Assembly (NCBI RefSeq): GCF_902726645.1 | Contig: NZ_CACVAO010000001.1 | Location: 930,001-994,000 of the forward strand | Length of the DNA: 64,000 nucleotides | Reading direction: 5' to 3' | Origin: Halobacillus ihumii | Lineage (GTDB): Bacteria; Bacillota; Bacilli; Bacillales; Halobacillaceae | Shown here: positions 26,988 to 36,698 of the stretch, piece after piece | How the letters are laid out: every line of letters begins with the position of its first letter | Position numbering within the stretch: the first letter of the stretch is position 1 | The notes under the pieces: model-generated | Seen by the model: only the letters and a program-made list of their open reading frames with translations | What the model was told of the DNA's origin: nothing | Databases searched by the model: none | Translations under genes and position numbers: made by a program

Positions 26988-28031
26988 TTAATCCATATTG
27001 GGGGTCATTTTCCTGCTGCACGATTGCCTTTCCACAATTGTGGTAGGAACAATAACACTGCGCTTTAACATGCCAGGATCATCGAGGAGGTGAATCAAGC
27101 TATTACTGGATTCATATCCAAGCTGATAAGAGTTGGTATCAACTGTTGTCAGCGGAGGATTGGACAATTTAGCAAGCATTGTATTGTTAAAGCTTACGAT
27201 ACTAACATCCTCGGGCATCTTCATGTTTCGTTCTTGTAATACAGCCATTACTTTTAGTGCATTAATATCGTCTGTGACTACTAAAGCAGTAGGCGGTTGC
27301 GGCAGGTCCATTAATTCATGGATTGCTTGCATCCTCTTGCTATTTCCAGTATCAATATTTGTTATATAACCATCCGGCAGGTTCAACTTATATTCATTCA
27401 TGGCATATTTGAAACCTTCCAATCGCGCTTTGTCCACTTCAAAATCGGACCCTCCACCGAGGAGGGCGACCTTGTCATGGCCAAGGTTAATTAAATGATT
27501 GGTTGCGTCCCGACAGGCCTGAACATTATCGTTATCCACATACATCACATTGGATGAGTCAATAACTGGTTTACCAACCATGACAAACGGAAAGTCATGT
27601 TCCATTAAATAAGGAACAACTTTGTCATCCTTTTTGGAATAAAGAACAATCACTCCGTCAACGCGCTTTCCCTGAACCATTTTAACAACATCGTTAAAAA
27701 TTTCTTCTTCTGATTCACCAGTTGTCAAATTGATACTATAATCGTTTTCATGACAAGCCTGGCTTATCCCCCGGAGCAATTCCGAGAAAAAAGGATTTTC
27801 AAATGAGTGGCTTGCAGAATTCTTCATCACGATCCCGATGGTTTGCGTGGATTGTCTAACGAGAACGCGTGCATTCAAATTCAGATGGTAGCCCAGCTCA
27901 TCCATCACTTTCCGGACTTTGCGTTTCGTTTTTTCACTAATTCTTGGGCTGTTAGATATGACACGCGAGACCGTGGAAGGAGCTACATTTGCTTGTTTCG
28001 CAACATCTTTTATGGTGACCGACACCTTCAT
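26988..28031 (-). CDS. LacI family transcriptional regulator of the sugar operon
   Basis: The 347-residue protein has an N-terminal LacI helix-turn-helix (IKDVAKQANVAPSTVSRVIS, about 7-26), a hinge helix and a periplasmic-binding-like sensor domain to residue 340. It lies inside the operon between the permeases and the ThuA-like gene, so it controls its own transcription. Three or more LacI-type palindromes upstream of the binding-protein gene (31262-31417) are the probable operators. The inducer would be the imported sugar or an intermediate. Confidence 0.9.
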   Translation of the reverse strand: MKVSVTIKDVAKQANVAPSTVSRVISNSPRISEKTKRKVRKVMDELGYHLNLNARVLVRQSTQTIGIVMKNSASHSFENPFFSELLRGISQACHENDYSINLTTGESEEEIFNDVVKMVQGKRVDGVIVLYSKKDDKVVPYLMEHDFPFVMVGKPVIDSSNVMYVDNDNVQACRDATNHLINLGHDKVALLGGGSDFEVDKARLEGFKYAMNEYKLNLPDGYITNIDTGNSKRMQAIHELMDLPQPPTALVVTDDINALKVMAVLQERNMKMPEDVSIVSFNNTMLAKLSNPPLTTVDTNSYQLGYESSNSLIHLLDDPGMLKRSVIVPTTIVERQSCSRKMTPNMD

Positions 28032-28058
28032 CTACCCCTCTATTTGGTTTCGAAAGCC

Positions 28059-28883
28059 CTATTTAACAGCACCTTCAGAAACCCCTTTAATAATTTGTTT
28101 CTGTGCAAAGAAGTACCCGATGATTACAGGAATAATCGCGATCGTCAGTCCTGCCAGCGCCAGGTGCCACTGCTTCGTATATTGCCCGAAGAAAAAGAAC
28201 ATTTTCAGCGGAATCGTGGCATTCGCTTCACTTAAGACCAAAGATGGCAACAAGTAGTCATTCCAGATCCAAATCGTGTTCAAAATGCCCACGGTCACTG
28301 AAATCGGCTTTAATAATGGGAAAATGATATACCAGAACAGTTGAAACCGGTTGGCCCCATCAATGATCGCTGCTTCATCCATCGTTTTGGATACCCCCGT
28401 CATCGCTCCATGGTAAAGGAAGATCGATAAGCTGCAGCCAAATCCAAGATACATAAAGATTAAGCCGGCGGCATTCAACATGTTTGCTTGGCCGAAAATC
28501 GAGACGAGCGGAATCATCACCGATTGGAACGGAATCAGCATGGCGGCTACGAAAATCAGAAACAACACACCGCTCAGTTTACTCTTGTTTCGAGCTAAAG
28601 CATAGCCGGCCATCGACGAAAACAGAATGATAACGACAATACTTAACCCCGTAATCAGTACTGAGTTGAATAACGATTTCAGGAATTCCAAATCAATAAA
28701 AGCTTGGACAAAGTTATCTAAGTTCAGCGTTTCTGGCAGCCCTAGGACGCCGCTGAAAATTTCACGCTTCGTTTTAAATGCATTCACAATCATTAAGTAG
28801 AACGGGGCAATCCAGATCAATCCAAGAATAATACCAAGGACTTCGATTGAGAGTAAATTTCGCTTTTCGGTATTCTTTTTCAT
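28059..28883 (-). CDS. ABC sugar transporter permease (MalG type)
   Basis: The 274-residue protein has six membrane spans and the EAA loop DEAAIIDGANRFQLFWYIIF near residues 175-195, which contacts the ATPase. It is of the CUT1 MalG/LacG type. It shares one base with the other permease gene (overlapping stop and start). No ATPase gene is present in the operon, so it presumably uses a shared MsmX-like ATPase encoded elsewhere, as is usual in Bacillus. Confidence 0.9.
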   Translation of the reverse strand: MKKNTEKRNLLSIEVLGIILGLIWIAPFYLMIVNAFKTKREIFSGVLGLPETLNLDNFVQAFIDLEFLKSLFNSVLITGLSIVVIILFSSMAGYALARNKSKLSGVLFLIFVAAMLIPFQSVMIPLVSIFGQANMLNAAGLIFMYLGFGCSLSIFLYHGAMTGVSKTMDEAAIIDGANRFQLFWYIIFPLLKPISVTVGILNTIWIWNDYLLPSLVLSEANATIPLKMFFFFGQYTKQWHLALAGLTIAIIPVIIGYFFAQKQIIKGVSEGAVK

Positions 28884-29743
28884 TACATCTCAACCTCCCG
28901 TTTCTTGTTGTAATACACTTGTGTCAGCGCAATGACCGCCACGATTAAGAAGAAAATAACCGCTTTCGCCTGAGCAAAGGCCATTTGCTGATCTGAGAAG
29001 GCTGTCCGAACAATTTCCATCGCGACCATTTGGGTGGAGTTGAACGGTCCCCCGTTTGTCAGCGATAAGTTCTGATCATAGATTTTAAACGCCATGGACA
29101 ACGTCAGGAACATGCTGACCGTAAATGCCGGGGCCACCAGGGGAAAGGTAATGTTCTTGAACCGCTGGAATCCGTTGGCACCGTCGATTTTGGCCGCTTC
29201 GATCAAGTCTTTCGGAATGTTTTCTAAGTAGGCGATGTAAATGATCATAATGTAACCAGCCATCTGCCAGGCTGTGAGAATGACGAGCCCCCAAAAACCG
29301 GTGCTGGTCGTCGACAGCCAGCCTGTTAAAGATTCGACGCCGAGCAGCATTCCGATGTCCTCGAATACACTGACAAAGATAAACTGCCAAATGAACCCGA
29401 GAATCAGGCCGCCGATTAAGTTCGGCATAAAAAAGACCGTTCGCAGTAAGTTGTTACTTTTGATATTACGTGTTACAAGCAGCGCCAATCCGAGCCCCAT
29501 AATATTGAGCAGGATCACGGTTATGATAGCAAACTTCACGGTAAACCAAATCGATGCCATGAATTCATCTTCTTGAAATAGATTGATATAGTGTTGTAGT
29601 CCGATAAATTTCGTTGCGGTAATCCCGTTCCAGTCTGTGAAGGAAAAAATAAATCCATAAATGAATGGAACGACGACCACCAGTCCCAACCCTAAAATAA
29701 CCGGAGTGAGAAAGAGCCAGAACCATATATTGCGATTGTGCAT
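28883..29743 (-). CDS. ABC sugar transporter permease (MalF type)
   Basis: The 286-residue protein has six membrane spans and the EAA loop IEAAKIDGANGFQRFKNITF near residues 185-205. It is the CUT1 MalF partner of the adjacent permease. It is separated from the binding-protein gene by 183 bases that contain two strong hairpins, which probably set a lower level of permease relative to binding protein. Confidence 0.9.
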   Translation of the reverse strand: MHNRNIWFWLFLTPVILGLGLVVVVPFIYGFIFSFTDWNGITATKFIGLQHYINLFQEDEFMASIWFTVKFAIITVILLNIMGLGLALLVTRNIKSNNLLRTVFFMPNLIGGLILGFIWQFIFVSVFEDIGMLLGVESLTGWLSTTSTGFWGLVILTAWQMAGYIMIIYIAYLENIPKDLIEAAKIDGANGFQRFKNITFPLVAPAFTVSMFLTLSMAFKIYDQNLSLTNGGPFNSTQMVAMEIVRTAFSDQQMAFAQAKAVIFFLIVAVIALTQVYYNKKREVEM

Positions 29744-29830
29744 GTCACGCCCTCCAATGCTTATACTCTTGTTACTGAAGTTGATGCATATGGATATGAT
29801 ATCGATTTCAGCAGCTTATAAAAATAAAAC

Positions 29831-29872
29831 ATCTCACCTATTAGACTCTTATTTTGTTCTAATAGAGGAGAT
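29831..29872 (-). terminator. Intercistronic terminator-like hairpin B before the permeases
   Basis: On the minus strand ATCTCCTCTATTAGA (29858-29872) pairs with TCTAATAGGTGAGAT (29831-29845) with two internal mismatches, followed by TTTTATTTTTA. It lies inside the operon, so it may act as a partial terminator. Confidence 0.65.
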
Positions 29873-29882
29873 ACTTTATTGT

Positions 29883-29916
29883 GCTGACAAACACATCAAA
29901 CGATGCGTTTGTCAGC
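29883..29916 (-). promoter_or_regulatory. Intercistronic hairpin A directly behind the binding-protein gene
   Basis: A 15-bp stem (29883-29897 with 29902-29916, one G-U pair) with a four-base loop starts 10 bases after the binding-protein stop. It probably protects the upstream message from 3' decay. Confidence 0.7.
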
Positions 29917-29926
29917 TGTTACAGTT

Positions 29927-31225
29927 CTACTTACGGGATTGTTCCCAGGCTTTTCTCGATTGCTCTAGGACCTCTTCCCAAGTAATTTTGCCGGCAATAT
30001 ATTCCTGCACAGCAACACCAAACGCGTCCTCAGTCCAGCCAATAGGTGCTCCCAGGAATACCCAGCCTAACGTTTTTTCTGCTTTTACATATTCATAGAT
30101 TTCTTGTGAAATTGGATCTGCAATTTCAAGGTCTTCATACCCTTCGTAGGCAGGGATGAACTTGAATTTTTCCGTTACAAACTTCTTACCTGTTTCAGAA
30201 GTGTACATCCAATCAAGAAATTCCTTACTAGCTTGTACTACTTCATCTTCTGATTCTTTATTGACCACCCAGTAGTTGGGTACGCCTACCGGAATTCCTT
30301 CATAACCTTCTACAGGAATCGGAAGAAGGCCTACATTGTTCTGTGCGAATTCCTCATCCATTGAAGCGATCGTGTTATATACCCAGTTTCCTTGTTGAAT
30401 CATGGCTACCTTGCCAAGTGAGAAATATTCTTCGACTTGTTGAGAGTAGTCAAGACTCAATGTAGGCTGAATAGAATAATCATTTTGCAAATCTAAGAAT
30501 CGTTTCATTTGGTCCGCCATTTCAAATTTAATCGTATCTGCTTCATAAGCATCCATCACACTGTGATTAAATTCTTCAGCGATGTAAGCATTAGCAAGGT
30601 GGTTCCCAATGACCCACTTTTCTTTAGCCGGGAAGGCGAATGGTGCTTTTATACCGAGCTCTTCTTTATTACTATCCAGTTTTTTGACAGCGGACTCAAG
30701 ATCGTCCATTGTTTTAATTTCATCTGGATTGATTCCTGCTTCTTCAAAAACCTTCTTATTATAAAGCAGTCCATAACCTTCCTGGTTATACGGAAGACCT
30801 AGAATTTGGCCATCTTTTTTAACACTTGTAAGCGTGCCATCAAGAGCAGCTTTGGCAGCTTTTGTATCAGATAGGTCAGCTAAATACTTTTCATATTGCT
30901 GTACATCAGTTGGTCCACCAATATTGAAAATGTCAGGCTCTTCACCAGAAGAGAAGGATGTTTTCAAGGCAGCACCGTAATCGTTACCTCCCCCTACTGT
31001 TTTAACATTAATGTTTACATCAGGGTTTTCTTCTTCATACATAGAGACAAGCTCTTCAAATTGCTCTTTAAACTCCACTTTAAACTGGAACACATCTACA
31101 GTTACTGCATCTCCAGAAGATTCACTTGCACTTTCGTCTCCTGATGAGAATGAGCATCCTGTTAATGCAATACTCGATGCCAGCAACGCGGAAGCAATTC
31201 CCGTGTAAAACTTTTTCCCCTTCAT
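29927..31225 (-). CDS. ABC sugar transporter solute-binding lipoprotein
   Basis: The 432-residue lipoprotein has a signal peptide with the lipobox SIALTGC (Cys24), a serine- and glutamate-rich linker and a two-lobed binding domain of the CUT1 (MalE-like) type. The segments DIFNIGGPTDVQQYEKYLADL and GLLPIPVEGYEGIPVGVPNYWV are typical. The frame opens at 31234 with GTG, but AGGGAG spacing favours the ATG at 31225. It is the first gene of the nine-gene operon. The ligand, an oligosaccharide or glycoside, cannot be named. Confidence 0.9.
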   Translation of the reverse strand: MKGKKFYTGIASALLASSIALTGCSFSSGDESASESSGDAVTVDVFQFKVEFKEQFEELVSMYEEENPDVNINVKTVGGGNDYGAALKTSFSSGEEPDIFNIGGPTDVQQYEKYLADLSDTKAAKAALDGTLTSVKKDGQILGLPYNQEGYGLLYNKKVFEEAGINPDEIKTMDDLESAVKKLDSNKEELGIKAPFAFPAKEKWVIGNHLANAYIAEEFNHSVMDAYEADTIKFEMADQMKRFLDLQNDYSIQPTLSLDYSQQVEEYFSLGKVAMIQQGNWVYNTIASMDEEFAQNNVGLLPIPVEGYEGIPVGVPNYWVVNKESEDEVVQASKEFLDWMYTSETGKKFVTEKFKFIPAYEGYEDLEIADPISQEIYEYVKAEKTLGWVFLGAPIGWTEDAFGVAVQEYIAGKITWEEVLEQSRKAWEQSRK

Positions 31226-31261
31226 GTAACCCACTCCCTAGATTATTTTTTAACAAATGAA

Positions 31262-31417
31262 TGAATGCGCTTCCATATCCACTTAAAAAAAAGTTGTTTC
31301 AATTCGCTTCAAAGCGCACACGTTTGCACTTATAACTGTAAAGCGTTTCCATATGTAGATTGGAAAGTATTAGTAGAACATTAATAAGATCAAATACTTT
31401 TAGTGAATACGTTTGCA
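31262..31417. promoter_or_regulatory. Array of LacI-type operators upstream of the sugar operon
   Basis: Sites fitting TGNAANCGNTTNCA with one mismatch are TGAATGCGCTTCCA (31262-31275) and TGAATACGTTTGCA (31404-31417). Weaker ones are TGTAAAGCGTTTCCA (31337-31351, one extra base) and CGCACACGTTTGCA (31315-31328). They probably bind the operon's own LacI protein; some could also bind CcpA. The 31235-31572 stretch holds no gene. Confidence 0.68.
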
Positions 31418-31520
31418 CAAATTCATTAAACAAATCATATCACGGGTTGTCCGATATGGCAACATGAATTTTCAGAATCCTGATAAACCCTGCTGTTTAA
31501 ACGGTTTTTAAAAAAATCCC

Positions 31521-31553
31521 CCTGCCGTAGAACTATTAATAGTCTGCAGCAGG
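31521..31553 (-). terminator. Terminator of the acyltransferase gene
   Basis: CCTGC at 31521-31525 and GCAGG ending at 31553 close an imperfect stem; GGGATTTTTTT follows on the minus strand. Confidence 0.65.
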
Positions 31554-31572
31554 AGGACCGCCTGGCTTCGCT

Positions 31573-32610
31573 TTATATATATTTTGGTTTTAGGCGTTGA
31601 ATGCTGATATACAGTAAATAAGATACTAAAAACAAATAAGGAGTAAAAAGCAGCCCCCAAAGCAAACTTTCCCTGATCACACTAATGCCGGCATAATCAA
31701 CCAGCCGGTTTGTTACATCCATAACCGCGGTGTGAATCACGTAAATTCCTACTGTGTTCTTGCCAACTTTATTAATGGTTGACTCTTTCCCTACATGCGG
31801 CAGTCTCAGGATGAACATGAATAGCGAAAGCGAAACGAATATGGTTGAAATGAAGTAATTTCCGCCGCTTCCACCGAGCTCATGTGCTGTTATATGTCTC
31901 TCAAGGAACTGTAAAACGGAGAAGCCGATGAACACCAATCCCCACACCCATGCCTTCCATTGATGAGAAAGCTTAATAAATTGGGGTTGATACTTAGCAA
32001 TGGTACCACCAAGTGTTACGTAAAAAATTCCAAAGAATGTTCCATCACGAGATTCGAAGCTAAGATTATAGATCCCTGAGTAAGATTGATCAAACAGACC
32101 AATGACATATAATAGGAAACTAAGCACCAGTAACCATTTAATTTTATCAAAATAGTAAAACAGAGCAAAAATAACCATGGCCCAAATCGCCGCCGGTAAA
32201 TACCAGAGATGGTATTGCGTGTGTCCTGCACCATAATAAAAAATATCTAACGTTAAAAAGGTGCTGATATATTCAATAATTGGTTCACTCGTAAATCCTT
32301 TTTCAAGAATCAGCATAACTAAATCGTACATAAAGAAAAACAAGAACCACGCGGCATACAAATTTATTAAAGTTGATATATATTTAGGGAAATACTGTCC
32401 GCCCTTTCGCTCCACCTGGTTTACCACTAAGTACCCTGCGACCATAAAGAAAAAAGGTACTCCAAAACGGGCAAACGTATCGATAAAGAAGTCAATTCGC
32501 TCTCCATTGATCCCGAGAAAATCTACTTCCTTAAATGAATGGGAATGAATATAAACGATAAAAAACATAGCGATGAATTTCACAAAATCAATGGTTGAAA
32601 CTCGTCTCAT
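31573..32610 (-). CDS. Acyltransferase 3 family membrane protein
   Basis: The 345-residue protein has about ten membrane spans and the acyltransferase-3 start STIDFVKFIAMFFIVYIHSHS. It then has FARFGVPFFFMVAGYLV, the common active-site region with a conserved Arg and His-type residues. Such enzymes O-acetylate peptidoglycan, wall polymers or exopolysaccharide at the membrane. It has no fused SGNH domain, so it is the membrane part only. The ATG follows GTGAGG. No glycosyltransferase neighbours reveal its target. Confidence 0.85.
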   Translation of the reverse strand: MRRVSTIDFVKFIAMFFIVYIHSHSFKEVDFLGINGERIDFFIDTFARFGVPFFFMVAGYLVVNQVERKGGQYFPKYISTLINLYAAWFLFFFMYDLVMLILEKGFTSEPIIEYISTFLTLDIFYYGAGHTQYHLWYLPAAIWAMVIFALFYYFDKIKWLLVLSFLLYVIGLFDQSYSGIYNLSFESRDGTFFGIFYVTLGGTIAKYQPQFIKLSHQWKAWVWGLVFIGFSVLQFLERHITAHELGGSGGNYFISTIFVSLSLFMFILRLPHVGKESTINKVGKNTVGIYVIHTAVMDVTNRLVDYAGISVIRESLLWGLLFTPYLFLVSYLLYISIQRLKPKYI

Positions 32611-32710
32611 AACAAAAACCTCACTTTTAAAACGCTGCTAGTGAGATAGCTATTCGTTCCCAACCTTCTACAATTGAGCGACGTAACGAAACTGAAACAG
32701 AATTGAAAAA

Positions 32711-32738
32711 CCCCTGATAGATAATCATCTATCAGGGG
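32711..32738 (-). terminator. Terminator of the YitT family gene
   Basis: CCCCTGATAGAT pairs perfectly with ATCTATCAGGGG; on the minus strand TTTTTC follows. It sits just behind the stop at 32744. Confidence 0.85.
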
Positions 32739-32743
32739 AAAGG

Positions 32744-33613
32744 TTATTTTCCAGTTTCATAAAGCTTTGATAGCGAGAAACCACGGCCGAGAATTTCCGA
32801 AGCATTGAGGAAAACAATGAACGAAGTAGGTTCTTTCTCTTGAAGAGTTTTCTTCAAATAGATAGCTTCCTCCTGCTCAACTACACACAAAATCATCGTT
32901 TTTTCTGTATTGGAATGACCTCCAACCGTCCTTATTTTCGTTAATCCGCGATCGATTTCATTTTTAATAATCGACTGAATTAAATCTTCTTTTTCAGATA
33001 TAATGAGAACAAGTTTCGAAGGTGATGTTTGCAATTGAACAAAATCAATCACTTTACTCGTTACATAAATCGACATCATTGCGAAAAGGGCGAGCTCCAG
33101 ATTAAAGACAATAGCGGAAGTGATCACAACGAAACCATCCACAATTAATTGGGAAAATCCACTCGAAAACCCGGTGTACTTTTTCAAAGCCTGAGCAATC
33201 ATGGCGGTTCCGCCGGTTGAGCCTTTTCCTCGATAAACCGTTCCCAGCCCAACACCTAACAGAATCCCCCCATAAATTGCGGCCAGCAGAGGATTGTCAA
33301 TCTTGAAAGGAATGTCGGCACTAAGCCATATGATAAAGGGTACAAATAATGTTCCCACTAATGTCTTTAAGCTGAAATCCTTTCCAAGCAGAATAATTCC
33401 CAAAATAAACAATGGAATGTTGATGGCCCATTGAACGTACGCGGGATTAAACTTGTACAATTCATATAAGATAGTACTGATACCAGATACGCCGCCTGAC
33501 GCAAGCTTCGCTGGCAGCAGGAACATATTATACGATAAGCCAACGAAAGCAGATCCAATAATGATATAACAATATTCAATGAATAGCTTTAATTGTGGTG
33601 AACGCTGCGTCAT
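32744..33613 (-). CDS. YitT family membrane protein with DUF2179 domain
   Basis: The 289-residue protein has five to six membrane spans (about 10-175, two half-repeats with LASGGVSGISTILYELYKFN and KGSTGGTAMIAQALKKYTG). A soluble C-terminal DUF2179 domain (about 215-280, TKIRTVGGHSNTEKTMILCV) follows. Bacillus has several paralogues (YitT, YpjC, YqfU, YvjA). Their transport role is not established. It is monocistronic, with a terminator behind and another before it. Confidence 0.88.
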   Translation of the reverse strand: MTQRSPQLKLFIEYCYIIIGSAFVGLSYNMFLLPAKLASGGVSGISTILYELYKFNPAYVQWAINIPLFILGIILLGKDFSLKTLVGTLFVPFIIWLSADIPFKIDNPLLAAIYGGILLGVGLGTVYRGKGSTGGTAMIAQALKKYTGFSSGFSQLIVDGFVVITSAIVFNLELALFAMMSIYVTSKVIDFVQLQTSPSKLVLIISEKEDLIQSIIKNEIDRGLTKIRTVGGHSNTEKTMILCVVEQEEAIYLKKTLQEKEPTSFIVFLNASEILGRGFSLSKLYETGK

Positions 33614-33718
33614 CCTAACCTCATCCTTTCTTCCACGAACTCCACTATTCTAACATAAAAATCGACAAATCTCTTATCAGTGTTCGGGTCTTGAACTTTC
33701 CTCGTATACGCGCACAAA

Positions 33719-33757
33719 AAGCTTGTAGAGAAAGACATAGAGTTTCTCTACAAGCTT
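33719..33757 (-). terminator. Terminator of the hut operon
   Basis: AAGCTTGTAGAGAAA (33719-33733) pairs perfectly with TTTCTCTACAAGCTT (33743-33757). It lies 35 bases after the transporter stop on the minus strand. Confidence 0.85.
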
Positions 33758-33792
33758 ATAGTGTCCTTAATGGTTGTTTTTTGCTTAGATTA

Positions 33793-35124
33793 TTAAAATA
33801 TTACTGCTGCAATGATTCCAAAAATGAATAGTGGAATATTGTAATGCAGAAATGTTGGTACACACGTCTCCCAGATATGATGGTGCTTGCCGTCCGCATT
33901 CAAACCTGATGTTGGTCCAAGTGTACTGTCCGAAGCAGGGGACCCGGCATCACCTAACGCTCCAGCTGTGCCGATTAAAGCAGCCGTGGCCATCGGTGAG
34001 AAACCTGCTGCTATACAAATAGGTACATATAAGGCAGCGATGACTGGCACCGTACCAAATGAGGAACCAATGCCCATTGTAATTAATAACCCTACAAGAA
34101 GCATAACGGTCGCAATTAGCAAATGTGACCCATCCAGGAGTCCTTCCGTTTGATCAACAAGTGACTGTACCGCACCTGTTTCTTTTAAAATAGTGGCATA
34201 CCCTGATGCGATCAGCATGACAAAGGCAATCATTCCCATCATCCCAATTCCGTCCTGTACCACTTGCTCGCCTTGAAAAAATTTAACTACCCTGGTTGCA
34301 AACATAACGATAATTCCTGCAAGGGCTCCAATAACAAGGGAATCCGTATAAAGCTGGAGTCCCAAAGCTGCTAGAATAGCCAGAACTGTCATCCAATGCT
34401 GGATGCTCCACGTAACCTCTTTTCGATGAAACACATCTTCTGGAATATTCTCATCATCAGCAATCTTCGGATCACCCTTATCGCCTTGACTGACTCGATC
34501 CTTTCGATATGTAATAAGTAAGGCAATTAATAGGCCAACAATCATGCCTGCCCCCGGAAGCAGCATCGCCAATGTCACATGGTTTAAAGCAATGTCCATT
34601 CCATTTGCGGCCATTTCATCCTGAATGATCCCCTGAAAGATCAAGCCGAAACCCGCAGGAATCATAATATAAGGAGCTTTCAAACCAAATGTCAATGCGG
34701 TGGCCACTGCTCGTCTGTCCAATTTAATCCGGTCAAATAAAGAGAGCAAGGGTGGAATTAAGATCGGGATAAAAGCGATATGGACGGGAATGACGTTCTG
34801 AGAGAGACAAGCCAGTCCCGCTATCGTAAAGACGAGCACAAGCTTTCTGTGCCCGATCACCTTGAGCATCTTGTTAACAAGAATGCTCGTGATCCCTGAC
34901 AGCCCGATCATCACAGCGAATATCCCAAGTAAAATGTAACTGAGTGCCGTATTCGCTTGATTGCCCATACCTGAAACTACTACATCAACAGACTCTGATA
35001 CACTCATTCCTGAGACCAGTCCTGCTGTTATAGCTGCGATTAAGATGGCAAAAATCACGTTAATCCGTACTAAACTTAAAACTACCATAACGATAACACT
35101 TATAATTACTGCATTTGTGAACAT
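33793..35124 (-). CDS. YuiF-like transporter (Na+/H+ antiporter family), probable histidine permease
   Basis: The 443-residue protein has 11-12 membrane spans and the features of the NhaC-like 'Na+/H+ antiporter' family to which Bacillus YuiF belongs, including LGDAGSPASDSTLGPTSGLN near the end. Its gene starts 31 bases behind hutH. This argues that it imports histidine in place of the HutM carrier of Bacillus subtilis. The assignment rests on context only; sodium or proton coupling is likely from the family. Confidence 0.8.
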   Translation of the reverse strand: MFTNAVIISVIVMVVLSLVRINVIFAILIAAITAGLVSGMSVSESVDVVVSGMGNQANTALSYILLGIFAVMIGLSGITSILVNKMLKVIGHRKLVLVFTIAGLACLSQNVIPVHIAFIPILIPPLLSLFDRIKLDRRAVATALTFGLKAPYIMIPAGFGLIFQGIIQDEMAANGMDIALNHVTLAMLLPGAGMIVGLLIALLITYRKDRVSQGDKGDPKIADDENIPEDVFHRKEVTWSIQHWMTVLAILAALGLQLYTDSLVIGALAGIIVMFATRVVKFFQGEQVVQDGIGMMGMIAFVMLIASGYATILKETGAVQSLVDQTEGLLDGSHLLIATVMLLVGLLITMGIGSSFGTVPVIAALYVPICIAAGFSPMATAALIGTAGALGDAGSPASDSTLGPTSGLNADGKHHHIWETCVPTFLHYNIPLFIFGIIAAVIF

Positions 35125-35154
35125 CTAATTCCCCCTTTTCAGCATCTCGATTCA

Positions 35155-36675
35155 TTATGAGCTGGTTATCGTCGTTTGTTCAACCAACCAATCATATTGA
35201 TCGCGGCTCAGCCATTTCGCAAGAGCTTCTATGTCTTTGGAAAACGCCCGATCTTCAGTTATAGTCGGTACCACTTTTCTCCCTTTGACAAACAGGTTTT
35301 GAATAGAAGCAGAAGCTAAAGAGGTTCCCTTATATTCAAGTGCTTGCATCGCACAAATCATTTCAATGGCAGCCACTTTTTGTGCATTGATAATGATTTG
35401 ATGCGCGTGCCTTGCTCCAATCGTGCCCATGCTAACATGGTCTTCCTGATTCGCAGAAGACGGAATTGAGTCTACACTGGCCGGATGAGCCAATGTTTTA
35501 TTTTCCGAGACTAGCGATGCAGCAACATACTGCATAATCATGGCTCCGGATTGAAGACCAGGGTCCGGACTTAAGAAACCAGGCAGATCATTGAGCTGCG
35601 GATTAACGAGTCGCTCTACACGACGTTCAGAAATATTGGCGATCTCAGCTACAGCAATTTTCAAGAAATCCATCGCAAGAGCAATCGGCTGTCCGTGAAA
35701 ATTACCTCCAGAAACAATTGTTTTCCCATTATCAAAAATGAGCGGGTTATCAGTTGCTGCATTCATTTCAATTTCCAGTTTTTCTTTCACATAAGCAAGG
35801 CTTTGTCTTGAAGCCCCATGCACCTGAGGAATGCAGCGCAGTGAATAGGCATCTTGTACACGCTTATCGCCTTGACGTGTAGTGAGTTGACTGTCACTGG
35901 TAATGGTACGTATCCTTTCAGCCACTTCCATTTGTTCAGGATACCCACGGGCTTCATGAATGGCCGGATGAAAAGCATCCATAATCCCTTCAAGAGATTC
36001 TAACGTCATGGCTGCAATCCAGTCACTTTGGTCGACCAATCGCTCGGCTGCAAGATAATTGATCACTCCCATCGCCGTCATAGCTTGTGTGCCGTTAATA
36101 AGGGCAAGCCCCTCTTTTGCTTTTAGGGTCAAAGGTTTATATCCCAATTCATCATAAACTTCTTTCGTTGTCTTTACTTTACCACGATAATGAACTTCTC
36201 CCTCTCCAACGAGCACCAGCGCAAGATGTGACAAAGGGGCAAGGTCCCCTGAAGCACCCAGAGACCCCTGACTAGGAATGACCGGCAATATATTTTCGTT
36301 TGCAAGGTCACGGAGACGTTCCACCACACAAGGACGAACACCAGAGAATCCTTTCAGTAAAGCATTCAGCCTTAACACAATCATTGCTTTACTCACCACA
36401 TTTGGGAAAGCTTCTCCCACCCCACAGGCGTGTGAACGAATCAAATGCAGCTGCAGGTCATCAACATCTTTATCCTTTATACGAACATCACTAAACTTCC
36501 CAAAGCCCGTGTTAATTCCATAAACAGTGTCGCCGCTTTCAACAATTTTTTCTACAGCCTCTCTGCTTTTACGTACTTTCTCCATGCTATCCGGATTAAT
36601 GGCTACGAACTCATCGTCGTATATCATGCCCTTCATTTGCTGTATTGTTAAATCTGAACCATTTAATTGAATCAT
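35155..36675 (-). CDS. hutH: Histidine ammonia-lyase
   Basis: The 506-residue enzyme converts histidine to urocanate and ammonia. The Ala-Ser-Gly triad that forms the MIO electrophile is at 141-143 in [23 protein letters not shown] near 56-64 and [23 protein letters not shown] are also typical. It is full length. The message passes through the hutP-dependent attenuator just upstream. No urocanase, imidazolonepropionase or formiminoglutamase gene follows, unlike the six-gene operon of Bacillus subtilis. Confidence 0.96.
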   Translation of the reverse strand: MIQLNGSDLTIQQMKGMIYDDEFVAINPDSMEKVRKSREAVEKIVESGDTVYGINTGFGKFSDVRIKDKDVDDLQLHLIRSHACGVGEAFPNVVSKAMIVLRLNALLKGFSGVRPCVVERLRDLANENILPVIPSQGSLGASGDLAPLSHLALVLVGEGEVHYRGKVKTTKEVYDELGYKPLTLKAKEGLALINGTQAMTAMGVINYLAAERLVDQSDWIAAMTLESLEGIMDAFHPAIHEARGYPEQMEVAERIRTITSDSQLTTRQGDKRVQDAYSLRCIPQVHGASRQSLAYVKEKLEIEMNAATDNPLIFDNGKTIVSGGNFHGQPIALAMDFLKIAVAEIANISERRVERLVNPQLNDLPGFLSPDPGLQSGAMIMQYVAASLVSENKTLAHPASVDSIPSSANQEDHVSMGTIGARHAHQIIINAQKVAAIEMICAMQALEYKGTSLASASIQNLFVKGRKVVPTITEDRAFSKDIEALAKWLSRDQYDWLVEQTTITSS

Positions 36676-36698
36676 AGTAATTTACTCCTCTCCATAAT

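Noticed and set aside
31337..31351. TGTAAAGCGTTTCCA as a clear cre site
   Set aside because: It has one extra base relative to the 14-base consensus, so it is kept only as a weak LacI-family site.
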